This document shows, piece after piece, positions 1-8,293 of a stretch of DNA of 64,000 nucleotides; position 1 is the first letter of the stretch, and every line of letters begins with the position of its first letter. A program made the translations under genes and the position numbers. The DNA comes from an uncultured Candidatus Saccharibacteria bacterium (GTDB lineage Bacteria; Patescibacteriota; Saccharimonadia; Saccharimonadales; Saccharimonadaceae). Below the pieces are notes generated by a model, which was not told the origin of the DNA, did no database searches, and worked only from the letters and a program-made list of their open reading frames with translations. The DNA lies in NCBI GenBank assembly GCA_958399925.1, contig CATXOC010000003.1, forward strand, positions 75,546 through 139,545, in the 5' to 3' direction.

Positions 1-496
1 GATCTTGACCAGTAGCAGAGGTTAAGATATCAATTAGCTCATTCTTTAGCTCCAAGCCTTCCTTAAGATCAATTTCCATGTCAGTAATTTTACCCTTAGT
101 ACCGCTAGCCACTTGGTGAATCATCGTGCGCGCATGAGGTAACATGTAGCGCTTACCTTTAGTACCACTAGCCAGCAGCACTGCACCCATCGAAGCTTGT
201 AGACCCACGCCGAAGGTCGCCACATCAGATTTTATTAGATTCATTGTATCCAAGATAGCTAGCCCATCATAGACTGAACCACCGGGGCTATTGATATAAA
301 AGTTAATATCATCATGATTTTGCTGATCTAGGAACAACAGCTGTGCTACCACTAGATTAGCAGTCGCTGGATTAACTTCATCGCCCAGAAAGACAATGCG
401 GTCTTTTAATAGGCGTGAATAGATGTCATAGGCACGCTCACCATCGTAGGATTTTTCTATGACGGTTGGCACCAAGTAATTTGTCGGCTTATTCAT
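1..496 (-). CDS. clpP: ATP-dependent Clp protease proteolytic subunit ClpP (3' end outside window)
   Basis: Serine peptidase that forms the proteolytic barrel of the Clp machine and degrades substrates unfolded by a Clp ATPase, here probably the ClpC at 4670-7171. The 165 visible codons show the family signatures: nucleophile Ser102 in [14 protein letters not shown] and catalytic His127 in MIHQ. The third catalytic residue (Asp) would lie beyond position 1, so the gene is cut by the window edge; the usual length is about 195-200 residues. The ATG at 496 lies 6 nt after a -10 box and has no Shine-Dalgarno, so the mRNA is probably leaderless. A perfect CIRCE operator overlaps the promoter, implying HrcA heat-shock control. 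tig lies just upstream in the same direction. Confidence 0.96.
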   Translation of the reverse strand, partial: MNKPTNYLVPTVIEKSYDGERAYDIYSRLLKDRIVFLGDEVNPATANLVVAQLLFLDQQNHDDINFYINSPGGSVYDGLAILDTMNLIKSDVATFGVGLQASMGAVLLASGTKGKRYMLPHARTMIHQVASGTKGKITDMEIDLKEGLELKNELIDILTSATGQD

Positions 497-502
497 AACT
501 CT

Positions 503-531
503 AGCATAGCAAATTAGCACTCTATTGTCTA
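503..531 (-). promoter_or_regulatory. clpP promoter inside/adjacent to CIRCE
   Basis: The -35 box TAGACA (526-531) lies within the CIRCE spacer, followed by a 17-bp spacer and a -10 box TATGCT (503-508) preceded by TGC. Six nt separate the -10 box from the ATG at 496, so the transcript should start at the start codon. Confidence 0.7.
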
Positions 532-540
532 GAGTGCTAA
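514..540. promoter_or_regulatory. CIRCE operator (HrcA binding site) of clpP
   Basis: Perfect inverted repeat TTAGCACTC-N9-GAGTGCTAA, the canonical CIRCE sequence bound by the heat-shock repressor HrcA. It overlaps the clpP -35 box. The same 37-bp stretch (506-542) occurs upstream of clpC at 7181-7217. Confidence 0.95.
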
Positions 541-609
541 TTAACGTATTCTCTTTTACTCGTTTATGTGAACTAGTGAGTAGTCGCCACTAGCACAAAA
601 TTCGTATCG

Positions 610-1893
610 TTATTTATCAGCTAATTCTACCAACTTCGCCATAGCTTTTTCAGTGGCTAGCTGCTGGGCAATCTGACGGGTATATTCTGGTGTCTCAAAC
701 TGTTTACGAATATTCTCGTTAGTGTAGCGATCGAGAATTTTGTCACGATAGCCCTTGATCTCTTCAGCAGTCACCTCGATGTGGTTGTCTTTAGCAAATT
801 GACTAATGACTAGGCTATTGCGAACACGCTTTTCAGCAGCTGGACGCAACTCTTTCTTCTCCCACTCTTCCTTAGTCATACCCTTTTGCGATAGATAACC
901 GTCTAGGTCTAAACCACGATACATCAGACCTTGAGTAAATTGTTGCTCCATCTGTGGCAGCTGATCCTTGACTAATACCTCCGGAATATCGACATTAGAT
1001 TTTTCAGCTAGTTCGCTCAATAAATCATCCTCGAACTTCTGGCGATTCTCCGCCTCTTGACTCTGCTCTAGGTTCTTACGCACGTCCTTCTTCAGATCAT
1101 CCATGCTCTTAAAATCTGGGGCAATACCCTTCGCAAATTCGTCATTTAGCTCCGGTAATTTTAGTTCATTGACCTTATTCAGTTTAACCTTGAACACTGA
1201 CTTCTGCCCTGCCAGCTCTTTAGCGCCGTATTCTTCTGGAAATGTTACATTAACGTCAAACTCTTCACCCACTTTATGACCTTCAATACCCTCTTCGAAA
1301 CCTGGGATAAAGGCTCCACTACCAAGCTTTAACTCGTAATCTTTAGCTTTACCGCCTGCAAATTCCTTGCCGTTTAGTAGCCCAGTAAAGTCAATGATTA
1401 CTTCATCGCCTTTCTTAGCAGCACGATCGACCGCAGTCTTCTCGGCAGCATTAGTACGCAGGCGCTCAATTACATCGTTAACTTCTTTGTCTGCTACTTT
1501 AACCTCTGGACGCTTGGTCTCTAATTTTTTAACGTCAGCCAATTTAACTGGCGGCACAACTTCGATGGTTGCCGTATATTCGATCGTCTGATTTGGTACG
1601 TATTTAGTCAAGTTAATAACTGGCTGATCTAGCGGCTGAATATCTTCCTTTTCGATTAGCTCGACCAAGGTAGCATTAACAGCTTCGTTAATCTCGACAT
1701 CCGCCACACGGGCTGGATCGATCGCACGCTCTAGCACCTCCATCGGTACATGACCCTTGCGAAAACCTGGCACCTTAGCATTTCTACCTAGACTCTCCAC
1801 GGCTTTATCATGACACTGCTTAATCATATCAGCAGGCACGACAATCGTGTATTCAAATTTATTCTTTTCAACTTCCTTCTTCTTGTAATCCAT
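610..1893 (-). CDS. tig: Trigger factor, ribosome-associated chaperone/PPIase
   Basis: Binds nascent chains at the ribosome exit tunnel. The 427-aa protein has the normal three parts: an N-terminal ribosome-binding domain with the GFRKGHVP signature near residues 42-50, an FKBP-type peptidyl-prolyl isomerase domain at about 155-240 (IPGFEEGIEGHKVGEEF), and a helical C-terminal chaperone domain. The ATG at 1893 has a good Shine-Dalgarno (AGGAGTGTT-ATG). It lies directly upstream of clpP, the usual tig-clpP order, but clpP also has its own CIRCE promoter. Confidence 0.96.
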   Translation of the reverse strand: MDYKKKEVEKNKFEYTIVVPADMIKQCHDKAVESLGRNAKVPGFRKGHVPMEVLERAIDPARVADVEINEAVNATLVELIEKEDIQPLDQPVINLTKYVPNQTIEYTATIEVVPPVKLADVKKLETKRPEVKVADKEVNDVIERLRTNAAEKTAVDRAAKKGDEVIIDFTGLLNGKEFAGGKAKDYELKLGSGAFIPGFEEGIEGHKVGEEFDVNVTFPEEYGAKELAGQKSVFKVKLNKVNELKLPELNDEFAKGIAPDFKSMDDLKKDVRKNLEQSQEAENRQKFEDDLLSELAEKSNVDIPEVLVKDQLPQMEQQFTQGLMYRGLDLDGYLSQKGMTKEEWEKKELRPAAEKRVRNSLVISQFAKDNHIEVTAEEIKGYRDKILDRYTNENIRKQFETPEYTRQIAQQLATEKAMAKLVELADK

Positions 1894-1920
1894 AACACTC
1901 CTATTTTATCAGATAACCGG

Positions 1921-3204
1921 TTAACCGTTAACTTTTGCCACTATTTGTTCAACAGATAGACGATCTTGTTCTCCGGTAGCTACATTCTTTAACTGTAATT
2001 GACCTGAACGCGCTTCTTCTTCACCGATAAAGATCAGCCACTTCGCACCCTGCTTAACGGCCGCCTTCATCTTCTTGTCCATCTTGCGATCTGTAGTGTC
2101 AATCGCCACGTTAACGCCCGCCTGCCGTAAATCTGCAACATGCTTTTCAACTGATATTTCGTCAATCAATGGAATGACATAGGTCGTGACCGTCGGTAGT
2201 AGTTCAGGAGTCAAGTTATGCACACGCAAGAACTCCATAAACATAGTCTCGCCTGGTGCAGCACCCACCACTGGCAAGGTTTCAACACCAAACATCGCCA
2301 CTAGTCCATCGTAGCGGCCACCACCAAACATCGCCCGGCGGTTTTCTGGAGCTTCGTCGAATGCTTCAAAAACAATGCCCGTATAGTAGTCAAAACCACG
2401 CATTAATCGCGGATCATAGATGGCGTTGTTTACGCCTAATTGGCGCAAGTTGTCCAGTACCTCGATTACTGGTTTAACTGCATCGGAATTTTTTACCGCA
2501 TCAGGTAGCGTATCTAGACTAGTCACTGCAATAATTTGATTGAGCTTATCGGTTGCATCTGCGTTATCGCCAATGATTTCACGAGCTTGTGCGTCAAAAG
2601 CATCGCGTGGCAATTTATCAAAGCGATCTAGCAGCTTAATCATTTGACCTGCTTGCTCGTCATTTAGCCCCAAGTAGTCCACCATGATGTAGTTGGTTAA
2701 GCGACGATCATTGACTTTAATCGTAAACATATCATCTGTAGCACCAAACTGTTTTACAATGTCATGACTCATGTGAATTATTTCTGTATCGCCAGCTAGT
2801 CCTGGCACACCGAATAGGTCAAAATTCAACTGCCAGAATTCGCGCTCACGACCATGCTGTGGTCGCTCGTAACGCATAAAATTAGCAATAGAGTAATAAC
2901 GCGCAGGCAACGGTGTTTCCTGGCGCCGTGCTGCGATCATGCGCGTAACTGATGGCGTCATCTCTGGACGAATCGCTACCTTACGACCACCACGGTCATC
3001 AAAAGCGTAGGTCTGCTCGTTGGCAATTTCTTCACCACTTTTAGCAGCATATGTTTCTAGTGGCTCGAGCATAGGCGCCATATACTCTTGGTAACCATAG
3101 CTTTCAACCACTTTACGCCAACCTGCAAAAATATAGTTGCGTAGACGCATGTCTGCAGGATAGAGGTCTCGCGACCCCTTGTAACTCGATAAACTCAAAC
3201 TCAT
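1921..3204 (-). CDS. hisS: Histidyl-tRNA synthetase
   Basis: Class II aminoacyl-tRNA synthetase that charges tRNA-His. The 427-aa length is normal. Visible signatures are motif 2 (QHGREREFWQLN), the HisRS-specific segment RGFDYYTGIVFEAF, and a C-terminal anticodon-binding domain ending near residue 420. An extended -10 box (TGT-TATAAT) ends 10 nt before the ATG, so the leader would be only 3-4 nt. It is followed by tig at a 27-bp distance, so the two may be read together. Confidence 0.96.
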   Translation of the reverse strand: MSLSLSSYKGSRDLYPADMRLRNYIFAGWRKVVESYGYQEYMAPMLEPLETYAAKSGEEIANEQTYAFDDRGGRKVAIRPEMTPSVTRMIAARRQETPLPARYYSIANFMRYERPQHGREREFWQLNFDLFGVPGLAGDTEIIHMSHDIVKQFGATDDMFTIKVNDRRLTNYIMVDYLGLNDEQAGQMIKLLDRFDKLPRDAFDAQAREIIGDNADATDKLNQIIAVTSLDTLPDAVKNSDAVKPVIEVLDNLRQLGVNNAIYDPRLMRGFDYYTGIVFEAFDEAPENRRAMFGGGRYDGLVAMFGVETLPVVGAAPGETMFMEFLRVHNLTPELLPTVTTYVIPLIDEISVEKHVADLRQAGVNVAIDTTDRKMDKKMKAAVKQGAKWLIFIGEEEARSGQLQLKNVATGEQDRLSVEQIVAKVNG

Positions 3205-3214
3205 AACTATAGCT

Positions 3215-3223
3215 ATTATAACA
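3215..3223 (-). promoter_or_regulatory. hisS extended -10 promoter
   Basis: TGT-TATAAT ending 10 nt upstream of the hisS ATG at 3204; no Shine-Dalgarno in between. Confidence 0.55.
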
Positions 3224-3258
3224 TCCTATAGATTATAGTCGGACGATAGATCCAATTA

Positions 3259-4605
3259 TTATTTCAAATGCTGGTTAAGGGCATCGCGAAGATCGGTAGC
3301 AGGAACAACGAATTTATTCCGAGCCGCTGATTGTGGTGCAATGGCGTATTTAAAGCCCAGCTTCTTTGCTTCGGCAATACGTTTCTCTGCCATAGTGGCA
3401 CTACGGATCTCGCCACCCAAGCCAACTTCGCCAAACACCACCGCTCCATCACGCAGTTTACGCTCAGCCGCCGCGCTAGCAATCGCCATACAAACCGCTA
3501 AATCCGCCGCACGATCGTTCAATTTAATTCCGCCGACCACGTTTATAAAGATATCCTTGTCGGATAGGTCCAACTTAGTTCGCCGTTCTAAAACAGCGAT
3601 CAGCAAGATCAGACGATTAGTGTCAAATCCTGACGCTGCACGCTTAGCGTAGCCAAAACTAGTCTTGTTTACTAACGCCTGTATCTCTACTAGTAGCGGC
3701 CTATTACCCTCCATGCCAGCCAACACAATACTGCCATCTGTATCTGATCGCTCTGCCAGCAATGCCGCCGAAGGATTCTCGACAATCTTTAATCCTTCCT
3801 GTGTCATATCGAAAATCGCCACTTCTGAGGTTGAGCCAAAACGGTTCTTTACTGCTCGAATAATTTTGAAGCCACCATAGCGATCACCCTCAAAATTCAG
3901 TACTACATCCACCAAATGCTCTAGTATCTTTGGTCCCGCAATTGAGCCATCCTTGGTAATGTGGCCAACCAAAATTACTGCCGTATTCGCAAGTTTTGCT
4001 GCGCGTATTATCACGTTTGCACAGTTAGTAATCTGACTAACCGTGCCAGGTGCGCTGGCAATTTCTGCCATTGACATAGTCTGCATAGAGTCAACAATCG
4101 CCAACTCGTAATCACCGCTCTGAATAGTCGTCGCCACATCATCAGCGCTGGTAGTCGCCGCTAGATACAGACTGTCAGTTACCGTAGCGCCTAAACGCTC
4201 GGCGCGCAGCTTTACCTGGGATGCCGATTCCTCGCCACTGACATATAAAACCTTTTTGTTCTTAGAGATATAGCTTGCTATCTGCATTAGAATCGTAGAT
4301 TTGCCAATGCCTGGCTGGCCCGCAACCAACACAACACCGCCAGGCATTAGACCGCCGCCAAGTACTAGGTCCAAATCAGCAATACCAGTGCCAATGCGGG
4401 TTGAAACTTTATCAACCTTAACATCGCGAATACATTCTGCTAAAAGCCGCTTACCAGCTGAACGCGCTATTACTGACTTGCCTTCCGTCATCGGTGCTTG
4501 TTCTGTTAAGCTATTCCATGCACCACAGTTTTCGCATTTACCCGCCCACTTAGGGTAGCTGGTGCCACACTGTTGGCAGACGAATTTACTCCTCACTTTT
4601 ACCAT
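3259..4605 (-). CDS. radA: DNA repair protein RadA (Sms)
   Basis: RecA-like ATPase that assists branch migration in recombinational repair. The 448-aa protein begins with a four-cysteine zinc finger (CQQCG...CENCG, residues about 9-29), then a RecA core with Walker A GQPGIGKST and the RadA motif KNRFGST, and ends with a Lon-protease-like domain. An ATG nine bases further upstream (4614) would start inside the promoter. The ATG at 4605 lies 7 nt after the extended -10 TGC-TATAAT, so I place the start there and predict a leaderless message. Confidence 0.95.
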   Translation of the reverse strand: MVKVRSKFVCQQCGTSYPKWAGKCENCGAWNSLTEQAPMTEGKSVIARSAGKRLLAECIRDVKVDKVSTRIGTGIADLDLVLGGGLMPGGVVLVAGQPGIGKSTILMQIASYISKNKKVLYVSGEESASQVKLRAERLGATVTDSLYLAATTSADDVATTIQSGDYELAIVDSMQTMSMAEIASAPGTVSQITNCANVIIRAAKLANTAVILVGHITKDGSIAGPKILEHLVDVVLNFEGDRYGGFKIIRAVKNRFGSTSEVAIFDMTQEGLKIVENPSAALLAERSDTDGSIVLAGMEGNRPLLVEIQALVNKTSFGYAKRAASGFDTNRLILLIAVLERRTKLDLSDKDIFINVVGGIKLNDRAADLAVCMAIASAAAERKLRDGAVVFGEVGLGGEIRSATMAEKRIAEAKKLGFKYAIAPQSAARNKFVVPATDLRDALNQHLK

Positions 4606-4612
4606 TGAGTAC

Positions 4613-4621
4613 ATTATAGCA
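4613..4621 (-). promoter_or_regulatory. radA extended -10 promoter (leaderless)
   Basis: TGC-TATAAT; the -10 box (4613-4618) ends 7 nt before ATG 4605. It overlaps the more upstream ATG at 4614, which argues against that start. Confidence 0.7.
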
Positions 4622-4669
4622 CTACACTATTTCCTAAGTGTTGTTGCTAATTATAGGCCCCATAAAGCA

Positions 4670-7171
4670 CTAGTTACTAGAAATCATTTTCTTTGTCTTG
4701 GCGACAACAGCAGTTTTTTCTGTTTCGACCTGTAGAACAATTTCGCCATTTTTAATGGTAGCACGAACCATATCACCCCGCTTAATATCACCACGGATAA
4801 TTTGTTCAGCTAACAAATGCTCAAGGCTTTGCTGCACTACACGACGCAACGGGCGTGCGCCATATTTTGGGCTAAAGCCTTTATCAACCAAGTAGCGTTT
4901 AACCTGGCCGCTAACTACCAAACCAACACCCTTAACTGCAAGTCGCCGATTCAGATCGTCAATCATAATGTCAAAGATCTGATTTACTTCAGCACGAGTC
5001 AAAGCGTTAAACATGATTATTTCATCAAAGCGGTTTAATAGCTCTGGTCGCATCTTCTGTTGCAATAGATTCATTACTTCTTCACGATCTTGTACGCGAG
5101 CACCACTGTCCTGAGCATCGCCGACCACAAAGCCAACATGTTTAGCGACCATTTCGTTAGCGCCAATATTACTAGTTAAGATAATTACACAATTGCGAAA
5201 ATCCACGGTTTTGTTGTGTCCATCGGTCAATGTACCATCCTCTAGAATCTGTAGAAGGATATTGAATACATCCGGATGTGCTTTCTCAATTTCGTCGAAC
5301 AAGATGACTGAGTATGGCTGGCGGCGCACTTTATCGGTCAGTGTGCCACCATCATCATAGCCGACATAGCCAGCTGGCGCACCAACTAGACGCGCTACCG
5401 TATGACGCTCGCTAAATTCACTCATGTCCACTTTGATTAGGCTCTTGCGACTGCCGAATACTTCATCAGCTAATACCTTCGCTAATTCAGTCTTACCTAC
5501 ACCCGTTGGCCCCAAGAAGATAAATGAACCAATTGGCCGACGCGAATCTGATATGCCCGCTCGCGAACGACGAATTGCATCTGCAACCGCCGACACTGCC
5601 TGTTTTTGACCGATAATCCGACGACCGATACGTTTTTCTAGGTTAACTAGCTTAACCGCCTCGTCGCGTTGCAGCTGCTCTAGAGGCACACCCGTCATTA
5701 CACTAACCGTACGTGCAACATCATTAAGTTTAATAGTTGACGCTGCACCAGTATGCTCATCTTTCTCAAGTTTCTTAATCTGCTCGTTTAGTCGGCTAAT
5801 GCGCATTTTTAGCAATGCGGCTTTCTCGTAATCTTCGTCATTAACAGCCGCCTCCATCTCGCTATTAAGCTTTTTAGACTCAGTCCTAAATTTTGCCAAG
5901 TCTTGCGATACCTTGCTAGTTGCATTAGCAATATGTACGCGCGCCGATGTCTCGTCAATCACGTCCAGTGCCTTATCGGGCTGTTTGCGTTCAGACAGAT
6001 AGCGTTGACTTAATCGCACCGCCTCCTTGATAATATTTTCATTAATCTTAACGTGATGGTATTCTTCGTATTTTGGCGCCAAACCTTTGAGAATTTTAAT
6101 CGTGTCAGCTTCATTAGGCTCATCAACCATAATTTCCTGGAAGCGACGAGTTAAGGCTGAGTCTTTCTCGATAAACTTACGATACTCATCGCTAGTCGTC
6201 GCACCAATCAGACGAAAGTCGCCTCGGCTCAATGCTGGCTTCAAAATATTTGCCGCATCCATTGCGCCATCATTACCTGCTCCTGCACCTATCAATAGAT
6301 GCAATTCATCAATAAAGACAATCAAATTTTTATCTTTCTGCACTTCACCAACAACGCGTTTCAGGCGATCTTCAAATTCGCCGCGAAATTTAGTTCCAGC
6401 TAGCAACGCTGCTAGATCTAGCTGAATAATCTTTTTATTTGCAATGAAGCTCGGTACTTCACCACTAGCAATTCGCTCCGCTAGACCTTCAACTACTGCA
6501 GTTTTACCAACTCCTGCCTCACCAATTAGAACAGGATTATTCTTAGTGCGACGACTCAGAATTGTAATCATACGGTCAATCTCGCGATTACGACCAATTA
6601 CAGGATCCAGCTTTCCGTCCTTTGCAATTTTAGTTAAATCACGGGAATATTTAGCTAAGAAATTAACCTTTCTTTGACTGCGCGTATTACCTGGACGTTC
6701 GCCATCATTAGCGCCTGCCTCTGAACGATTAGTGCCTTCTAAGTAGTCATTTAGCTCAGCCATAATCTCCATAGTGTCAACACCAAGCTTAGTCAACAGT
6801 TGGTATGCTTTTGAATTAGTCTGCGTCATCAGACTAAACAGAATATGCTCCGTACCACAGCACTCTTGATGATATTGAGTCGCTACCTCAGCCGCCACTC
6901 TAAGCGTCATTTTTAGCGCATCCGAAAAGCCTTTACTCTGGCTACCCGCCCTTACAATAGTCGCTGGCGCCAAATTCATTAGTGATGCTAAATCGCCAAA
7001 AGTCACACCAGCATCGCCCAATATACGACAAGCCACCGATGTCACCTGATTCATCATACCTAGTAAAATATGCTCGGTACCTACTTGTTTAGCATTCGCC
7101 ATATCTGAGAACATCTCAGCGTGGATTAACGAGGCACGTGCATCATCGGTTAGTTTCTTGTTGAATTCCAT
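4670..7171 (-). CDS. clpC: Clp ATPase, ClpC type
   Basis: AAA+ unfoldase that feeds proteins to ClpP. The 833-aa protein has the full ClpC order: Clp_N double repeat (about 1-140), AAA1 with Walker [11 protein letters not shown], a middle domain with a UVR-like coiled-coil ([13 protein letters not shown]), and AAA2 with [10 protein letters not shown]. The segment VGFVVG in AAA2 matches the loop that docks on ClpP. The start is the ATG at 7171 (MEFNKK). An upstream in-frame ATG at 7195 lies within the CIRCE/promoter and would be untranscribed. The promoter with its -35 box in the CIRCE spacer implies HrcA control shared with clpP, and a leaderless mRNA. Confidence 0.96.
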   Translation of the reverse strand: MEFNKKLTDDARASLIHAEMFSDMANAKQVGTEHILLGMMNQVTSVACRILGDAGVTFGDLASLMNLAPATIVRAGSQSKGFSDALKMTLRVAAEVATQYHQECCGTEHILFSLMTQTNSKAYQLLTKLGVDTMEIMAELNDYLEGTNRSEAGANDGERPGNTRSQRKVNFLAKYSRDLTKIAKDGKLDPVIGRNREIDRMITILSRRTKNNPVLIGEAGVGKTAVVEGLAERIASGEVPSFIANKKIIQLDLAALLAGTKFRGEFEDRLKRVVGEVQKDKNLIVFIDELHLLIGAGAGNDGAMDAANILKPALSRGDFRLIGATTSDEYRKFIEKDSALTRRFQEIMVDEPNEADTIKILKGLAPKYEEYHHVKINENIIKEAVRLSQRYLSERKQPDKALDVIDETSARVHIANATSKVSQDLAKFRTESKKLNSEMEAAVNDEDYEKAALLKMRISRLNEQIKKLEKDEHTGAASTIKLNDVARTVSVMTGVPLEQLQRDEAVKLVNLEKRIGRRIIGQKQAVSAVADAIRRSRAGISDSRRPIGSFIFLGPTGVGKTELAKVLADEVFGSRKSLIKVDMSEFSERHTVARLVGAPAGYVGYDDGGTLTDKVRRQPYSVILFDEIEKAHPDVFNILLQILEDGTLTDGHNKTVDFRNCVIILTSNIGANEMVAKHVGFVVGDAQDSGARVQDREEVMNLLQQKMRPELLNRFDEIIMFNALTRAEVNQIFDIMIDDLNRRLAVKGVGLVVSGQVKRYLVDKGFSPKYGARPLRRVVQQSLEHLLAEQIIRGDIKRGDMVRATIKNGEIVLQVETEKTAVVAKTKKMISSN

Positions 7172-7177
7172 GTTTAC

Positions 7178-7206
7178 ATAATAGCAAATTAGCACTCTAT
7201 TGTCTA
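7178..7206 (-). promoter_or_regulatory. clpC promoter (leaderless)
   Basis: -35 TAGACA (7201-7206, inside CIRCE), 17-bp spacer, -10 TATTAT (7178-7183) preceded by TGC, then 6 nt to ATG 7171. Confidence 0.75.
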
Positions 7207-7215
7207 GAGTGCTAA
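7189..7215. promoter_or_regulatory. CIRCE operator (HrcA binding site) of clpC
   Basis: Perfect TTAGCACTC-N9-GAGTGCTAA with the same 9-base spacer as the clpP copy. It covers the clpC -35 box and the spacer up to the -10 box. Confidence 0.95.
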
Positions 7216-7252
7216 TTCAGTTTTTGCAATTTTTTGATATTGCAGATCTTTA

Positions 7253-8293
7253 TTATTCCGTGGCAATATCTAGCTTGTAGCCAGTTAGAACTGAGGCTAG
7301 ACGCACATTCTGACCTTGCCGGCCAATAGCAACTGATTGCTGACTGGCTGGTACAATCACCTTAGCTGTCTTGGCGTCATTATCTAGTTCAATGCTGTTA
7401 ATTTCAGCCGGGCTAAGCGCATTAGCAATGTAATTACGAATGTCCGTATCATAGGTTATGATATCAATCTTCTCTGTGTCACCAATCTCATTCATAACCG
7501 CCTGAACACGAATGCCCTTTGAGCCTACAAAAGTACCGACGGGATCAATTTCATTGTTGGAGCTATAGACAGCAATCTTTGTACGGCGGCCAGCCTCACG
7601 CGCAATACCACGGATTTCCACCGCACCAGTTTCGATTTCTGGCACTTCTTGTTCAAACAATAGTTTGACAAAATCAGCATCGCCACGCGATAGAATTATC
7701 GTTGGTCCACGATTTTCCTCGCGATCAATATTCTTTAGTAGGACGCGGATACGGCTACCTACCAATAGGCGCTCACCTGGAATTTGTTCACTGGCTGGCA
7801 TAATACCTTCACCTCGACCCAGCTCGATGCGCACTACTCGCGGTTCAATTCGAACAATCGTACCAGTAATCAGAGTTCCAACCTTGTCATCATATTCACG
7901 TGCGACAGACTCGCGCTCAAATTCACGTAGCTTCTGCACCAATACCTGTTTAGCAGTCATTGCAGCCACACGGCCAAACGTCTTAGCTTCGTATTCTTGC
8001 TCGATTTGACCATTCAGTAGAGCATTCTTATCAATTTCCTTGGCTTTTTCTAAAGTAATTTGACCAGCGCCCTCTGGCTCCTCTACTACATCCCAGTGTA
8101 CGATAATCTTTGCCGTACCATCATTTCGATTAAGGATAGCACGCACATTCATATCGCGATCGCCATTATCGCGACGCCAGGCGGCTGCAATAGCGGTTTC
8201 GATCGCCGCAACTACTTCATCTTCAGTCAGATTCTTTTCCTCGGCTAACGCATGAATTGCTGCCGACATCTGCTTGATATTCAGTCCTTCCAT
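7253..8293 (-). CDS. nusA: Transcription termination/antitermination factor NusA
   Basis: RNA polymerase-binding factor for pausing, termination and antitermination. The 346-aa protein has the N-terminal polymerase-binding domain (about 1-125), an S1 domain (GTIVRIEPRVVRIELGRGEG) and two KH domains (GTFVGSKGIRVQ; AIGRQGQNVRLA), and stops after KH2, as in Gram-positive NusA. The ATG at 8293 has a strong Shine-Dalgarno (AAAGGAGAAGT) located inside the last codons of the preceding secreted-protein gene. The two genes overlap by 13 nt, so translation is probably coupled. Confidence 0.96.
   Translation of the reverse strand: MEGLNIKQMSAAIHALAEEKNLTEDEVVAAIETAIAAAWRRDNGDRDMNVRAILNRNDGTAKIIVHWDVVEEPEGAGQITLEKAKEIDKNALLNGQIEQEYEAKTFGRVAAMTAKQVLVQKLREFERESVAREYDDKVGTLITGTIVRIEPRVVRIELGRGEGIMPASEQIPGERLLVGSRIRVLLKNIDREENRGPTIILSRGDADFVKLLFEQEVPEIETGAVEIRGIAREAGRRTKIAVYSSNNEIDPVGTFVGSKGIRVQAVMNEIGDTEKIDIITYDTDIRNYIANALSPAEINSIELDNDAKTAKVIVPASQQSVAIGRQGQNVRLASVLTGYKLDIATE

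Noticed and set aside
573..593. CTAGTG/CACTAG stem between tig and clpP as terminator
   Set aside because: Only 6 bp with a 9-nt loop and no T-run on either strand.
7172..7195. clpC start at 7195 giving eight extra residues
   Set aside because: It lies within the CIRCE operator and upstream of the -10 box, so it would not be transcribed.
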